Below are positions 26,574 through 36,579 of a stretch of 64,000 bases of DNA, piece by piece. The notes beneath the pieces were generated by a model. The model was given only the letters and a program-made list of their open reading frames with translations. It was not told where the DNA came from and searched no databases. Origin of the DNA: Planctomycetia bacterium (GTDB lineage: Bacteria; Planctomycetota; Planctomycetia; Pirellulales; JACPPG01). The stretch is from NCBI GenBank assembly GCA_016191115.1, contig JACPPG010000040.1, positions 23,136 to 87,135 of the forward strand, in the 5' to 3' direction. The translations under genes were made by a program, and so were the position numbers. How positions within the stretch are numbered: position 1 is the stretch's first letter; each line of letters starts with the position of its first letter.

Positions 26574-27697
26574 CGGACCGAATCTACTTCGATTACAACG
26601 CGACAACGCCGTGCGCCCCGGAAGTCGCGGCGGCCATGCGGACCGTGCTTGAGGACAAGTTCGGCAACCCGTCCAGCCTGCACTGGGCGGGCGAGCCGGC
26701 CCGCGCGGCGATCGACCACGCGCGCCGGCAGGTCGCCGCGATGCTTGGCTCTCGGCCCGGGGAGATCGTCTTCACCTCTGGTGGAACCGAGGCCAATAAC
26801 CACGCCATCAAGGGCGCGTTCTTCGCCTGCCGCGATCGGACGCGGCAGCCCCACTTCGTCACAAGCAGCGTCGAGCACCCCTCGGTCGAAGAGACGTGCG
26901 CGTTTATCGAGAGCCTGGGGGCGGCCGTGATGCGCGTGCGCGTGGACCGGTTTGGGCAAGTCGATCCCGACGACGTCCGGAAGGCGATGCGCCGAGAGAC
27001 CGTGCTCGTCTCGGTGATGCACGCGAACAACGAGGTGGGAACGATCCAGCCGATCCGCGAAATCGTCCAGATCGCGCACGAAGGGGGCGCGATCGTTCAC
27101 ACCGACGCCGCGCAGACCATCGGCAAAATGCGGGTCGACGTCCGGTCCTTGGGTGTCGATCTGGTGACGGTGGCCGCGCACAAGTTCTATGGACCCAAGG
27201 GCGTCGGTGCGCTTTACGTGCGCGAGGGCGTCCAACTCGAACCGTGTTTGCACGGAGCCGGTCACGAAGCGGGCCGGAGGGCAGGAACCGAAAATGTTCT
27301 GGCGATCGTGGGCCTGGGGGCGGCGAGCGAGCTGGCGACGCAGTGGATCGACCGATCGGACGTCCTCCGCCTGCGGGATCTTTTTTGGCAATTGCTGCGC
27401 GAGCGGTTCGGCGATTCCGTCGTGCTCAACGGTCATCCGGACGAGCGCCTTGCCAACACACTCAATGTCAGCTTCCGCGGACGGATCGGCCACGAGCTTC
27501 TGTCGCGGTTGAGCGGGGTGGCCGCGTCGACAGGCTCGGCGTGCCATGCCGGCAGCCACGAGATGAGCCCCGTGCTCCGCGCCATGGGAGTTGCCGAACC
27601 GGTCGGCCTGGGCGCCATCCGCTTCAGCCTGGGGCGCACCTCGACGCAGGCCGAGGTCGAAAACGTGGTCGAGCAACTCGCGTCCATCGTGCGGTAG
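26570..27697 (+). CDS. NifS/IscS-like cysteine desulfurase (possible selenium donor)
   Basis: 375 residues, class-V aminotransferase fold with PLP. Lys205 lies in AAHKFYGPKGVGALYVREG (Schiff base), and Cys325 in ASTGSACHAGSHEMSPVL is the catalytic Cys of the group that carries persulfide. N-terminal IYFDYNATTPCAP, HANNEVGTIQPI and HTDAAQTIGK are typical. The ATG overlaps the selD stop (ATGA), so the two are co-translated; in such pairs the desulfurase is thought to release selenium from selenocysteine or cysteine-bound selenide for SelD. It could equally be an iron-sulfur cluster enzyme, since the Fwd enzyme also needs Fe-S clusters. Confidence 0.93.
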   Translation: MTDRIYFDYNATTPCAPEVAAAMRTVLEDKFGNPSSLHWAGEPARAAIDHARRQVAAMLGSRPGEIVFTSGGTEANNHAIKGAFFACRDRTRQPHFVTSSVEHPSVEETCAFIESLGAAVMRVRVDRFGQVDPDDVRKAMRRETVLVSVMHANNEVGTIQPIREIVQIAHEGGAIVHTDAAQTIGKMRVDVRSLGVDLVTVAAHKFYGPKGVGALYVREGVQLEPCLHGAGHEAGRRAGTENVLAIVGLGAASELATQWIDRSDVLRLRDLFWQLLRERFGDSVVLNGHPDERLANTLNVSFRGRIGHELLSRLSGVAASTGSACHAGSHEMSPVLRAMGVAEPVGLGAIRFSLGRTSTQAEVENVVEQLASIVR

Positions 27698-27730
27698 GGC
27701 GCGCAAGCCGCTCGGCAGACGCTCGTCAAG

Positions 27731-27825
27731 CGGGAGCGGATGGGAATCGAACCCACCGAACGCCGGTGTACGGCGTTCCGCCGGTTTTGAAGACCGGGGC
27801 GGTCACCAGAGCCGCATTCACTCCC
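27731..27825 (-). tRNA. selC: tRNA-Sec (UCA anticodon)
   Basis: 95 nt from GGGAGTGA at 27825 to CGCTCCCG at 27731. The anticodon arm is CCGGT-CTTCAAA-ACCGG with anticodon UCA. The variable arm is long (GAACGCCG paired with CGGCGTTC), the T arm is GTGGG-TTCGATT-CCCAT, and the D arm is GCGG...CCGC. The acceptor pairs GGGAGUG with CGCUCCC; CCA is not encoded. Length, UCA and the 8-bp variable stem are diagnostic of bacterial tRNA-Sec. It is on the minus strand, co-oriented with selA and selB, and convergent with the cysteine desulfurase, whose 3' end is only 33 bp away. Confidence 0.95.
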
Positions 27826-27905
27826 GAAAACTTGCCGAATTGTACGGCCGGCGATCGCCCGATGCCAATCGAACCGGATAAGCGTTCACCGGCTGCATAT
27901 GAAGG

Positions 27906-27973
27906 ACCCTCGCTGGCGCGTCGGGTTAGTATAATGCCGTCCTGCCTCACTAACCCGAAGCGCCAGCGAGGGT
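27906..27973. repeat. REP pair upstream of the RAYT gene
   Basis: Two 25-bp REP units in inverted orientation: one begins ACCCTCGCTGGCGCGTCGG (27906-27930), the other is its near complement starting ACTAACCCGAAGCGCCAGCG (27949-27973). A third unit lies at 28652-28676, so the transposase gene is flanked by REPs, as is usual for RAYT loci. The pair also sits in the likely promoter region of tRNA-Sec. Confidence 0.85.
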
Positions 27974-28036
27974 TCCTCTTCCATCGAGGCGCTGGGAGGG
28001 CATATTCGCGGGCGCGGCGAACGAGAGTCGATTGTG

Positions 28037-28588
28037 ATGGCTGATTGCAGCGGTGTAGTGCTGCCCGAGCCGTTGGCATATTTTCTCACTTGGCCGACTT
28101 ATGGCGCCTGGTTGCCGGGCGACGAGCGTGGCTGGGTGCAGTATCGTCGTGGTTTTCAACTTCCCGATCCCATAAAGAAACTGGAAGCAGCCGCGCTGAT
28201 GACGGATGACGCCTGTCGGCTGAACGATGATGAGCGTCGCGTCGTGGAAGCCACGATCGCCGCGCACTGCCGCATCCGAAATTGGACCTTGCACGCCGTC
28301 AACTGCCGCTCGAACCATTTGCATATCGTAGTTACCGCCCGCGAACATCCAGACGATGTGCGCGACCAGTTCAAGGCGTGGTGCACCCGCAGGCTCAAGG
28401 AGTTTCAGCATCAGCGGACACCAACAGGATCTCACGAAGCCCTCCCGGTTCGTACGAGGTGGTGGGCCGAGCGCGGGAGCAAGCGATACATTAATGACGC
28501 GGACAGTCTGGAAGCCGCCATCCTTTACGTTCGCGACGCTCAAGACGCGCCCGCGCTAGGCGTTCACCCTAACCCGATTCGCGAGTGA
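28037..28588 (+). CDS. REP-associated tyrosine transposase (RAYT, Y1 family)
   Basis: 183 residues from ATG 28037 (a GTG precedes it). The HUH motif is NHLHIVV (CRSNHLHIVVTAREHPDD), and the catalytic Tyr is likely in KRYINDADSLEAAILYVRDA. The N-terminus LAYFLTWPTYGAWLPGDERG is characteristic of planctomycete RAYTs. Such enzymes cut REP palindromes and are proposed to move or maintain them. It sits with REP sequences on both sides and lies between selA and tRNA-Sec, splitting what was probably one minus-strand block. No second transposase is near. Confidence 0.92.
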   Translation: MADCSGVVLPEPLAYFLTWPTYGAWLPGDERGWVQYRRGFQLPDPIKKLEAAALMTDDACRLNDDERRVVEATIAAHCRIRNWTLHAVNCRSNHLHIVVTAREHPDDVRDQFKAWCTRRLKEFQHQRTPTGSHEALPVRTRWWAERGSKRYINDADSLEAAILYVRDAQDAPALGVHPNPIRE

Positions 28589-28651
28589 CGGTTCCTCGCT
28601 GGTTATCACCAAGAACAAGCTTGCGTGGAAATCACCGGAAACGGACGAACG

Positions 28652-28676
28652 ACCCTCGCTGGCGCGTCGGGTTAGT
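28652..28676 (+). repeat. REP unit downstream of the RAYT gene
   Basis: A 25-bp unit beginning ACCCTCGCTGGCGCGTCGGG in the same orientation as the copy at 27906. With that copy it forms a direct repeat around a ~770-bp block holding the transposase gene. Confidence 0.8.
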
Positions 28677-28706
28677 GTGGTCCGAGGCGGCTGCCGGAAC
28701 CGGCGC

Positions 28707-30097
<1,391 letters not shown>

Positions 30098-30101
<4 letters not shown>

Positions 30102-32059
30102 AGGACAGTCTCGTCGATGGGTACCAAAATCCGCGGCCCCGCCGTATGGAGGTCGCCCGCGCGGGCCGTGACCTGCTGGCGGTCGAAGAATTCGAAGATC
30201 GGAACGGCATGCTTGCGGGTCATCCCCCACCGCTGGCGTATCTCTCCGATCTTAGCTGCCGGATGAAGTTGAAAATAGTCGGCCAAGTCCTGCTGCAAGC
30301 CTGCGACCGCCTCGGCGGTGATGGCCATCTCGGGCGATATCCGAACCAGGCGTCCCTCGTCGACGGCCACCTGCACCAGCGGCTCCAGGTCCTTTTGCGT
30401 ACAACCGCGACGGGCCGCGAATTCCTTCAACGTCGGAGGCATCGCCCCGCCCTCGACGCACTCCGCCAGCAGGGCGTCGAGGAGTTGCCGCTGCCGATTC
30501 GATAGATCCGCGCCCGATGGCAATCCTACCCGATCGCCCCGTCGCACCAGCTCGCCGCGGGCGGTCAGCTCCCCCAGCACGCCGTCCAAGACGCCCGGGC
30601 TGGCTTGCCGGTCCATGGCGGACAAAACAACCGCGACGGGCACCAGGCGCGCCGGTTGCCGGCGGATGAGCTCGGCCTGACAGCATTTGACCATCTGCTG
30701 CTTGAGCTCCGCGAATCGCCCGGCGGTGACATAAGTCGGCTGCGGCCCGTTCGCGCGGTACGCCGCCCGTTGCGTCACCAGGCGATCGATGGCCGACTCG
30801 AATTGCTGTCGATCGAGCCCGATCCGCGACGGCGTGGCCTCATCGAACGCCGCTTCGCGACGCAGGTCGATGTAGGCCGCCAGCCGGGTATGCGGCTTCT
30901 CGTCCGACAGGGCTTGGGCGACTGCCAAGCAGTGGTTTAGCCGATCGGACGGCCGCAGCACAGGCGCGACGATCGACCCGCCGCCGATGGTCTCCTCGGG
31001 CGAGAGCTGGCGGAGGATGAAGGGCTGCCCGTACGCGGCGACGATCGGCTTTGTGCAGCGTAGTATCGCGAACGCTTCTTCGCCGGGCGGAGCCTCGTGC
31101 CGGCCCTGCCCCAAGAGCACCTGTGCCGTGGCCTGATTGGCCCCGAGGTGAATCCGCACCGATTGCCTGTGCCGCAGCGCATGCGCGGCCCCAGGCAGGA
31201 CCCGCAGGCGGACCAACACCCGGCGCGACGGCTCGAAGGCGTGCGGCGTGACCAGCTCGTCGCCACGACGAATGTCCGCGGCCTTGATGCCGGCCAGGTT
31301 GACGGCCGCCCGCTGGCCTGCCGAAACCGTTTCGACGTCGGCGCCTTGCGACTGCAACCGGCGGATGCGAACGGGCGTAGCGTCGGGGAGCAGGACGAGC
31401 GTATCGCCGGCGCGCGCGGTCCCGTGCCAGACCGTGCCTGTGACGACGGCCCCCTGTCCGGCCGGCGAGAATGCGCGGTCGACCGGCAGCCGGAAGCGCG
31501 GATCGGCCGCCGACCGAGGGGGCGCATGGCGCGCCGCATCGACTAGTGCCTGCCTGACTTCCGCGACGCCCAGACCGCTTTCGGTCGAGACCTCGATCAC
31601 CGGCGCCCCGGCCAGGCAAGTCGACTCGACGAGTTCGGCGACCTCCATTTCGACCAGCTCCAACTGCTCGTCGTCGGCCAGGTCGCACTTGGTGATCGCG
31701 ATCACTCCGGTGCGGATCGCCAGCAGATCGAGAATCGCGAGATGCTCTCGCGTTTGTGGCATGACGGAATCGTCGGCCGCGACGACGAGCAAGGCCGCGT
31801 CGACTCCCGACGCGCCGGCGACCATCGTGCGTATGAAGCCTTCGTGCCCGGGAACGTCGGTCAGGGCGAAGCGAATGCCGTCGGCGTCGAAATGCGCGAA
31901 GCCCAAGTCGATCGTCATACCGCGGCGCTTTTCTTCCGGCAGCCGATCCACGATGCCGCCGGTCAACGCCCGCACCAACGAGGACTTGCCGTGATCGATA
32001 TGCCCGGCCAGGCAGACCACGAATTGCGAGCTGGCGGCTAGCTTCGATGCGTGACTCAA
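30098..32059 (-). CDS. selB: Selenocysteine-specific elongation factor
   Basis: 653 residues; the start is TTG at 32059, overlapping the stop of the upstream kinase gene (TTGA). GTPase motifs: VVCLAGHIDHGKSSLVRALT (P-loop), GMTIDLGFAHF, TDVPGHEGFIRTMVAGASGV (DxPG) and IAITKCDLADDEQ (NKxD variant, TKCD). Domain 2 follows (SPAGQGAVVTGTVWHGTARA), and the C-terminal ~250 residues are four winged helices for SECIS binding (KEFAARRGCTQKDLEPLVQV). It delivers Sec-tRNA(Sec) to the ribosome at UGA next to a SECIS hairpin. Size is within the bacterial SelB range (~600-650). Confidence 0.96.
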
Positions 32060-34365
32060 ACTTTCGTCCCGCCATTTCTCGCAGCGACGTCTTCGACGGA
32101 GTCGATGGCTCGTTCCGCGTACGGCAGGTCAACAATGACTTGGGTTCCGCCGCCCGCGGCATTGGTGACCGTGCATTGCCCGCCGGCAATTCTGGCCCGC
32201 TCCGTCATGCCGCGCAGCCCGTGGACGCCCGTGGGCCTGGCGGGGGGCGTGAAGCCCACGCCCCAATCGCGGACTTCGAGATGCACGCAATCATTCCGCC
32301 GACTCAGCTCGATGCGCACGCGGTTGCAGCGGCTGTGCTTGTAGGCGTTGGTGAGCGCCTCCTGCGTGATGCGATACACAGCCTGCTCGATCTTGGGCGC
32401 CATTCTTCCCAACATTTCATCCGGTACGAACTCGACGCGCAGGTGGGCCCGTTCGTCGTCCGCGATCAGTTGCCGCACGGCGGCCACGACCCCGCAATCG
32501 TCCAGAACCGTGGCATGAATGTCGTTGATGATGCGGCGTCCTTCGTCCACCGTTTTCCGCAAGACGCCCACGATGCTCTCGATCTCCTCGGCGAGAACCG
32601 GCGACTGGACTCGGCCTTGTATGCTCTCGAGTTGCATCAAGGCCCCCGTGGCGTACTGCACCAGGCCGTCGTGGATTTCGTACGCCACGAGCTGCCGCTC
32701 GTGATCCTGCACCTCGATGATGTGCCGCAGCATTTCTTGCTCTTCTTCGAGGGCGACCGCCGCCCGTTTGCGGTCGGAAATATCGGTGGAAACGCCGCCG
32801 ACGGCGTTGCATACTCCGGCGCGATCGATGATCGGGAACTTGACCGAGACATACGTGTGGAGGCCGTCTGTGTGCGGCACCACTTCCTCGAATTCGAATG
32901 CTTGCCCGGTATCCCTCACTTGCCGGTCGTTGGCTTGCAGCTTGGCAACGATGTCGTCGGGGAAGAGGTCGGCATCGGTCCGGCCGATGATCTGCTGCTG
33001 CGTGACGTGGAACAGCTCTTCGTACCGGCGGTTGACCATCAGGTACCGGCCCTGCGCGTCTTTCAGATAGATCACCGCTGAAGTGTTGTCCATGATCGCC
33101 TGCAAGCGGAGCTCGCTGGCGCGAATGCTGTCCTCGATGGCCTTGCGCTCGGTCATGTCGACGACTGTGCCGACGTATCCGGATACCGCGCCGGTCGGGT
33201 CGAGCATGATGGAAGCGGAGGCGACGACCCATCGGTCCCCGCCGTCCTTCGCGCGAACCCGGAATTCCGAGACCTGGTTGCGACGCTCTGTCGTCGCGTC
33301 GCGCCATTCCGCGACGATCCGCCGGCGGTCGTCCGGGTGCACGAATCGCTGCCAACCGTCCCCCAGGGCGTCTTCCAACCTCGCTCCGACAAGGTTGCAC
33401 CACGTGTCGTTCACGAACAGGCACCGGCCTTGAGCGTCCGTTTGAAAGATGCCGACGGGCGCATACGTTGCCAGTTTGCGGAATCGCTCCTCGGCTTGCC
33501 GCAAGGTTTCCTCGCTCCGTTTTCTCTCGGTAATGTCGATCACGGTGCCGATCCCACGAGTCGCGCGACGACTTGAGCCTGTCCCCTCGAACGTCGCCTG
33601 TCCCCTGGCCAGCATCCAACGGACCATCCCCTCGCCCCAGGCGACTCGGTACTCAACCTCGTATTTGCCGCCGCCGCTCGGATCGAGCGCGGCCAGCACC
33701 GCCTGGTAAACGCGCTCGCGATCTTCGGGATACACTTGGCCGAGGAAGGATTCCGTAGTCACCTCGGCGTCGGGCGGCAAGCCCAGCATCGTCTTGGAAC
33801 GCGCGGACCACTTGTGCTCGCCCGTCCGCGGGTTGAAATCCCAGATGCCGATGTCGCCTGATTCCGCGGCGACGCGAAGGGTCTCCTCGCGCTCGCGCAA
33901 CTCGTGCTCGGCGTCCTCGCGGCGGCGCATTTCAGCGGCCAAGCGCTCCCGCTGCTCCCGCTCCGAGGCATCGACTCTCCGCCGCTCGGCCACCTCCTGT
34001 TCGAGCTCCCGCTGCCGGTCCTCCAGGCGCTGTCGCGCGGAACGCAGCGATTCGATCCCCCACGTTACCAGTCCGCCGGTAAGGACAAACATGACCAGTC
34101 GAAACTGGCGGGCCATCGAGAGGAGCGGAAATCCGGCTTCTCCGTTGGAGAGAAACCAGATCGAGCCGGCGTTAAGAACGATGGCGAACAAGCCGGACCG
34201 CAAGCCGCCGAGCCAGCCCGCCATCATGACCGCCAGAAGCGCAGGCACGATCGGCGGCGTAAATTCAAAGACCGGAACGAATATGAAACGGCGGACAACC
34301 GCCATCAAGATCGTCGCTAAGACAGCGACGATAAACGCGCGGAAGGTACACCGAAAGTCGTTCAT
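32056..34365 (-). CDS. PAS-domain sensor histidine kinase, coupled to selB
   Basis: About 769 residues from ATG 34365 (a TTG at 34413 is upstream). The N-terminal ~110 residues have four hydrophobic segments (FRAFIVAVLATILMAVVRRF, VPALLAVMMAGWLGG), a DUF4118-like module. A coiled coil and at least three PAS/PAC modules follow (SGDIGIWDFNPRTGEHKWSA, YAPVGIFQTDAQGRCLFVND, TSAVIYLKDAQGRYLMVNRR). The phosphoacceptor is in QLVAYEIHDGLVQYATG (NarL-type HisKA_3), and the ATP lid has RDWGVGF and GLRGMTERARIAGGQ. Its stop overlaps the selB TTG, so kinase, selB and selA should be one transcript. The partner response regulator is not nearby. The linkage to selenium genes is unusual. Confidence 0.9.
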   Translation of the reverse strand: MNDFRCTFRAFIVAVLATILMAVVRRFIFVPVFEFTPPIVPALLAVMMAGWLGGLRSGLFAIVLNAGSIWFLSNGEAGFPLLSMARQFRLVMFVLTGGLVTWGIESLRSARQRLEDRQRELEQEVAERRRVDASEREQRERLAAEMRRREDAEHELREREETLRVAAESGDIGIWDFNPRTGEHKWSARSKTMLGLPPDAEVTTESFLGQVYPEDRERVYQAVLAALDPSGGGKYEVEYRVAWGEGMVRWMLARGQATFEGTGSSRRATRGIGTVIDITERKRSEETLRQAEERFRKLATYAPVGIFQTDAQGRCLFVNDTWCNLVGARLEDALGDGWQRFVHPDDRRRIVAEWRDATTERRNQVSEFRVRAKDGGDRWVVASASIMLDPTGAVSGYVGTVVDMTERKAIEDSIRASELRLQAIMDNTSAVIYLKDAQGRYLMVNRRYEELFHVTQQQIIGRTDADLFPDDIVAKLQANDRQVRDTGQAFEFEEVVPHTDGLHTYVSVKFPIIDRAGVCNAVGGVSTDISDRKRAAVALEEEQEMLRHIIEVQDHERQLVAYEIHDGLVQYATGALMQLESIQGRVQSPVLAEEIESIVGVLRKTVDEGRRIINDIHATVLDDCGVVAAVRQLIADDERAHLRVEFVPDEMLGRMAPKIEQAVYRITQEALTNAYKHSRCNRVRIELSRRNDCVHLEVRDWGVGFTPPARPTGVHGLRGMTERARIAGGQCTVTNAAGGGTQVIVDLPYAERAIDSVEDVAARNGGTKV

Positions 34366-34836
34366 GGAGTGGCCCGCACCGAGCAGAATTAACCATGCGA
34401 CTGAATGGAACAATTATCGCTCCGTCAAATCCCGGCGTCGAGTTGAGCGACCTTCTGCGGTTTTTGCCGCCGAATTGACATCCGCGCGGGGCAGGTTCCT
34501 TCGACATCGGCGCGGGAGGCGGCAATGCCGTGCCTGTTAGGCGCCGGAACCGTGACTTTGCGCTGCTCGTGCACGTGCTGAGAGCGGCACGAGGATCATC
34601 CGCCAACGCGGCGCGCCCCGCGCTGGCGGGACCTGCTGCGGTGCCACGAGCGCGACCGCCGTTTGCCCTCTCGGTCGAGGAGCCACGCCTAGCGCCTTTC
34701 ACTTTGCCTAACCGCTGCGATCGCGGGCCAACCTTGCGGAATCGCCAGAAATCGTCCATGGCGCAGGTTGTGGCGCGCATCTTGCTTCGATTAGCATGGC
34801 AAGGGGGCTGTCAACAAGGACCCTTTTGGCCGGCGC
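34366..34836. other. Gene-free stretch between the kinase and GNAT genes
   Basis: 470 bp between divergent genes, expected to carry both promoters. Reading frames here are shadow frames without protein-like composition. I saw no clear -35/-10 pair or RNA gene. Confidence 0.4.
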
Positions 34837-36054
34837 ATGCGCAACGTCCGCGTTCAACCCGTTGTTTCGTGGCGAGATCGTCGCCGTTTTATCCATTTTC
34901 CCTGGTCGCTGTACCGGGACGATCCTAATTGGGTGCCGCCGATCCGCTCGACGCAGCCCCGCCTGTTCGGTTATCGACCACACCCGTTTCGCGCGCAGGG
35001 GGAGATCCAGACGTTCCTGGCATGGCAAGGGCGCGAGGTGGTGGGTCGCATCGCCGCTATCCTCAACCACGCCCACAACCACACCTACGGGGAGCGCCGC
35101 GGGTTCTTCGGCTTCTTCGAGGCGATCGAGGACCGCGCCGTCGCGCATGCCCTGTTCGACGCCGCCCGCGAGTGGCTCGGCGAGCGCGAGGCGTTCGGCC
35201 TGCGCGGTCCGGTGAACCCCTCGATGAACTACGTCAGCGGCCTGCTGATCGACGGGCACCAGACACCGCCCACGTTCACGCTTCCCTACAACCCGCCGTA
35301 CTACGGCGAGTTTTTGGAGGATTACGGTTTTCGCAAGGCGCACGACATGCTGGCCTTCATCGGCTACAAGCATGAGCTGCCGCGCTACCAGCAGAATCTC
35401 GATCCGATCGTCGACGGAGTTGTCGATCGTTGGCGCCCCGTGATCCGCCCGATGGACATGACGGCCGGCGGCGCGGACCTCGATGTGTTCCTCGATTTGT
35501 TCAACCGCTCGTTCGAGGGGATGTGGGGCTTTGTGCCGCTCGCCCGCGACGAGCTACTGGACCTGGTCGGTTCATTGCACTACCTGACCAGCCCCGAGTT
35601 CGCTTTGATGGCCGAGGTCGAGGGGAAGCCGGCGGGGGCGGTGATCGGGCTGCCCGACTACAACCCGCTGATCAAGAAGATCGACGGCCGGCTCTTCCCG
35701 TTCGGTTTCCTGCGCCTGCTGAGGAGGCGCGGTCTGGACCGGTTCTGCGTGGTGTCGCTGACCGTGGCCCCTGAGTATCAACGGTGGGGCCTGGGCCTGG
35801 TGCTTCTGCGGTCGCTCCTGCCCAGAGGCTTGAAGATGGGCTTGCGCGAGGCCGAATTCTCCTGGATTTCCGAAACCAACACCCTGGCGATCCGGGGTAT
35901 GCGCAAGGCCGGTCTGCATCACTCGAAGACGTATCGCATCTACGACTTCGGCGAGGCCATGCCGATCGATGACGCGGTGCCGGTGTCCGGGAGTGCGACC
36001 GCGCACAACGGCGCCGCCGGAAAGCGCGTCACTGGCCGATTGTTGCCGCGGTAG
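34837..36054 (+). CDS. GNAT-fold N-acetyltransferase-like protein
   Basis: A 405-residue cytoplasmic protein with no signal peptide. The N-terminal half is DxxNWVPP and HNHTYGERRGFFGFFEAIED, then GPVNPSMNYVSGLLIDGHQT; the C-terminal half has a GNAT-type strand and CoA loop near residue 310 (CVVSLTVAPEYQRWGLGLVL, LRSLLPRGLKMGLREAEFSW, ISETNTLAIRGMRKAGLHHS). It matches the large double-GNAT-like proteins sometimes annotated as hypothetical in planctomycetes and proteobacteria. The acceptor substrate is unknown. No operon partner is visible. Confidence 0.82.
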   Translation: MRNVRVQPVVSWRDRRRFIHFPWSLYRDDPNWVPPIRSTQPRLFGYRPHPFRAQGEIQTFLAWQGREVVGRIAAILNHAHNHTYGERRGFFGFFEAIEDRAVAHALFDAAREWLGEREAFGLRGPVNPSMNYVSGLLIDGHQTPPTFTLPYNPPYYGEFLEDYGFRKAHDMLAFIGYKHELPRYQQNLDPIVDGVVDRWRPVIRPMDMTAGGADLDVFLDLFNRSFEGMWGFVPLARDELLDLVGSLHYLTSPEFALMAEVEGKPAGAVIGLPDYNPLIKKIDGRLFPFGFLRLLRRRGLDRFCVVSLTVAPEYQRWGLGLVLLRSLLPRGLKMGLREAEFSWISETNTLAIRGMRKAGLHHSKTYRIYDFGEAMPIDDAVPVSGSATAHNGAAGKRVTGRLLPR

Positions 36055-36091
36055 TGTTCGGCTCGCGGGTCTTTGTCCAACCGGAGGTCCA

Positions 36092-36331
36092 CTAAGCCCG
36101 GAGGCGCCTTCGCGGGTCGTCCACTGAAGTGAGCCACGTTCCAGCGCCTTCATCGTTCCACAGCTCGCGCAACTCGGACCGCTCGCCAAGAACACGATCG
36201 ATGGCCGCCTCGGCGCGTTTCAACAATTCGCCCGGCGGCGTCAACGGATGTGCGGCCACCCAAAGGTCAACCTTCTCCGTGTACGCGTTCGCGTAACCCG
36301 GATTGCCTGCCGCCTCACGCCAAGCGCCCAT
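36092..36331 (-). pseudogene. DUF4259-like fragment (probably 5' truncated)
   Basis: A 79-residue frame whose end (KRAEAAIDRVLGERSELREL, WNDEGAGTWLTSVDDPRRRL) matches the C-terminal part of the DUF4259 family as I recall it. The usual N-terminal half (MGxWGxGPFEND...) is missing; an in-frame TGA lies a few codons upstream of the ATG at 36331, and the preceding 250 bp contain no matching sequence in other frames that I can follow with confidence. It is probably a remnant, but could be a short gene that starts at 36331. Confidence 0.45.
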
Positions 36332-36579
36332 GGCGTTTTCCTTTTCTCACATGCCATTGCCAACTTTCCCCTGTAACCGTCGGTGATCTCGTGCACAACA
36401 ACGCCCTCGGAGAGAGCGACAGCACTATGTCGCGAGCACATCCACGCCTCGCGCGAAGGCAAGCAGGGTGCGAATGGCTCACCCCAGACTGATTGCCTGG
36501 CGGACACCCTTGATCAAGATCGACAGGATGCTCTGCCGGCGGGTGACGATCTCGGCCTGGCGTACGCGCAGCGTGCCAA

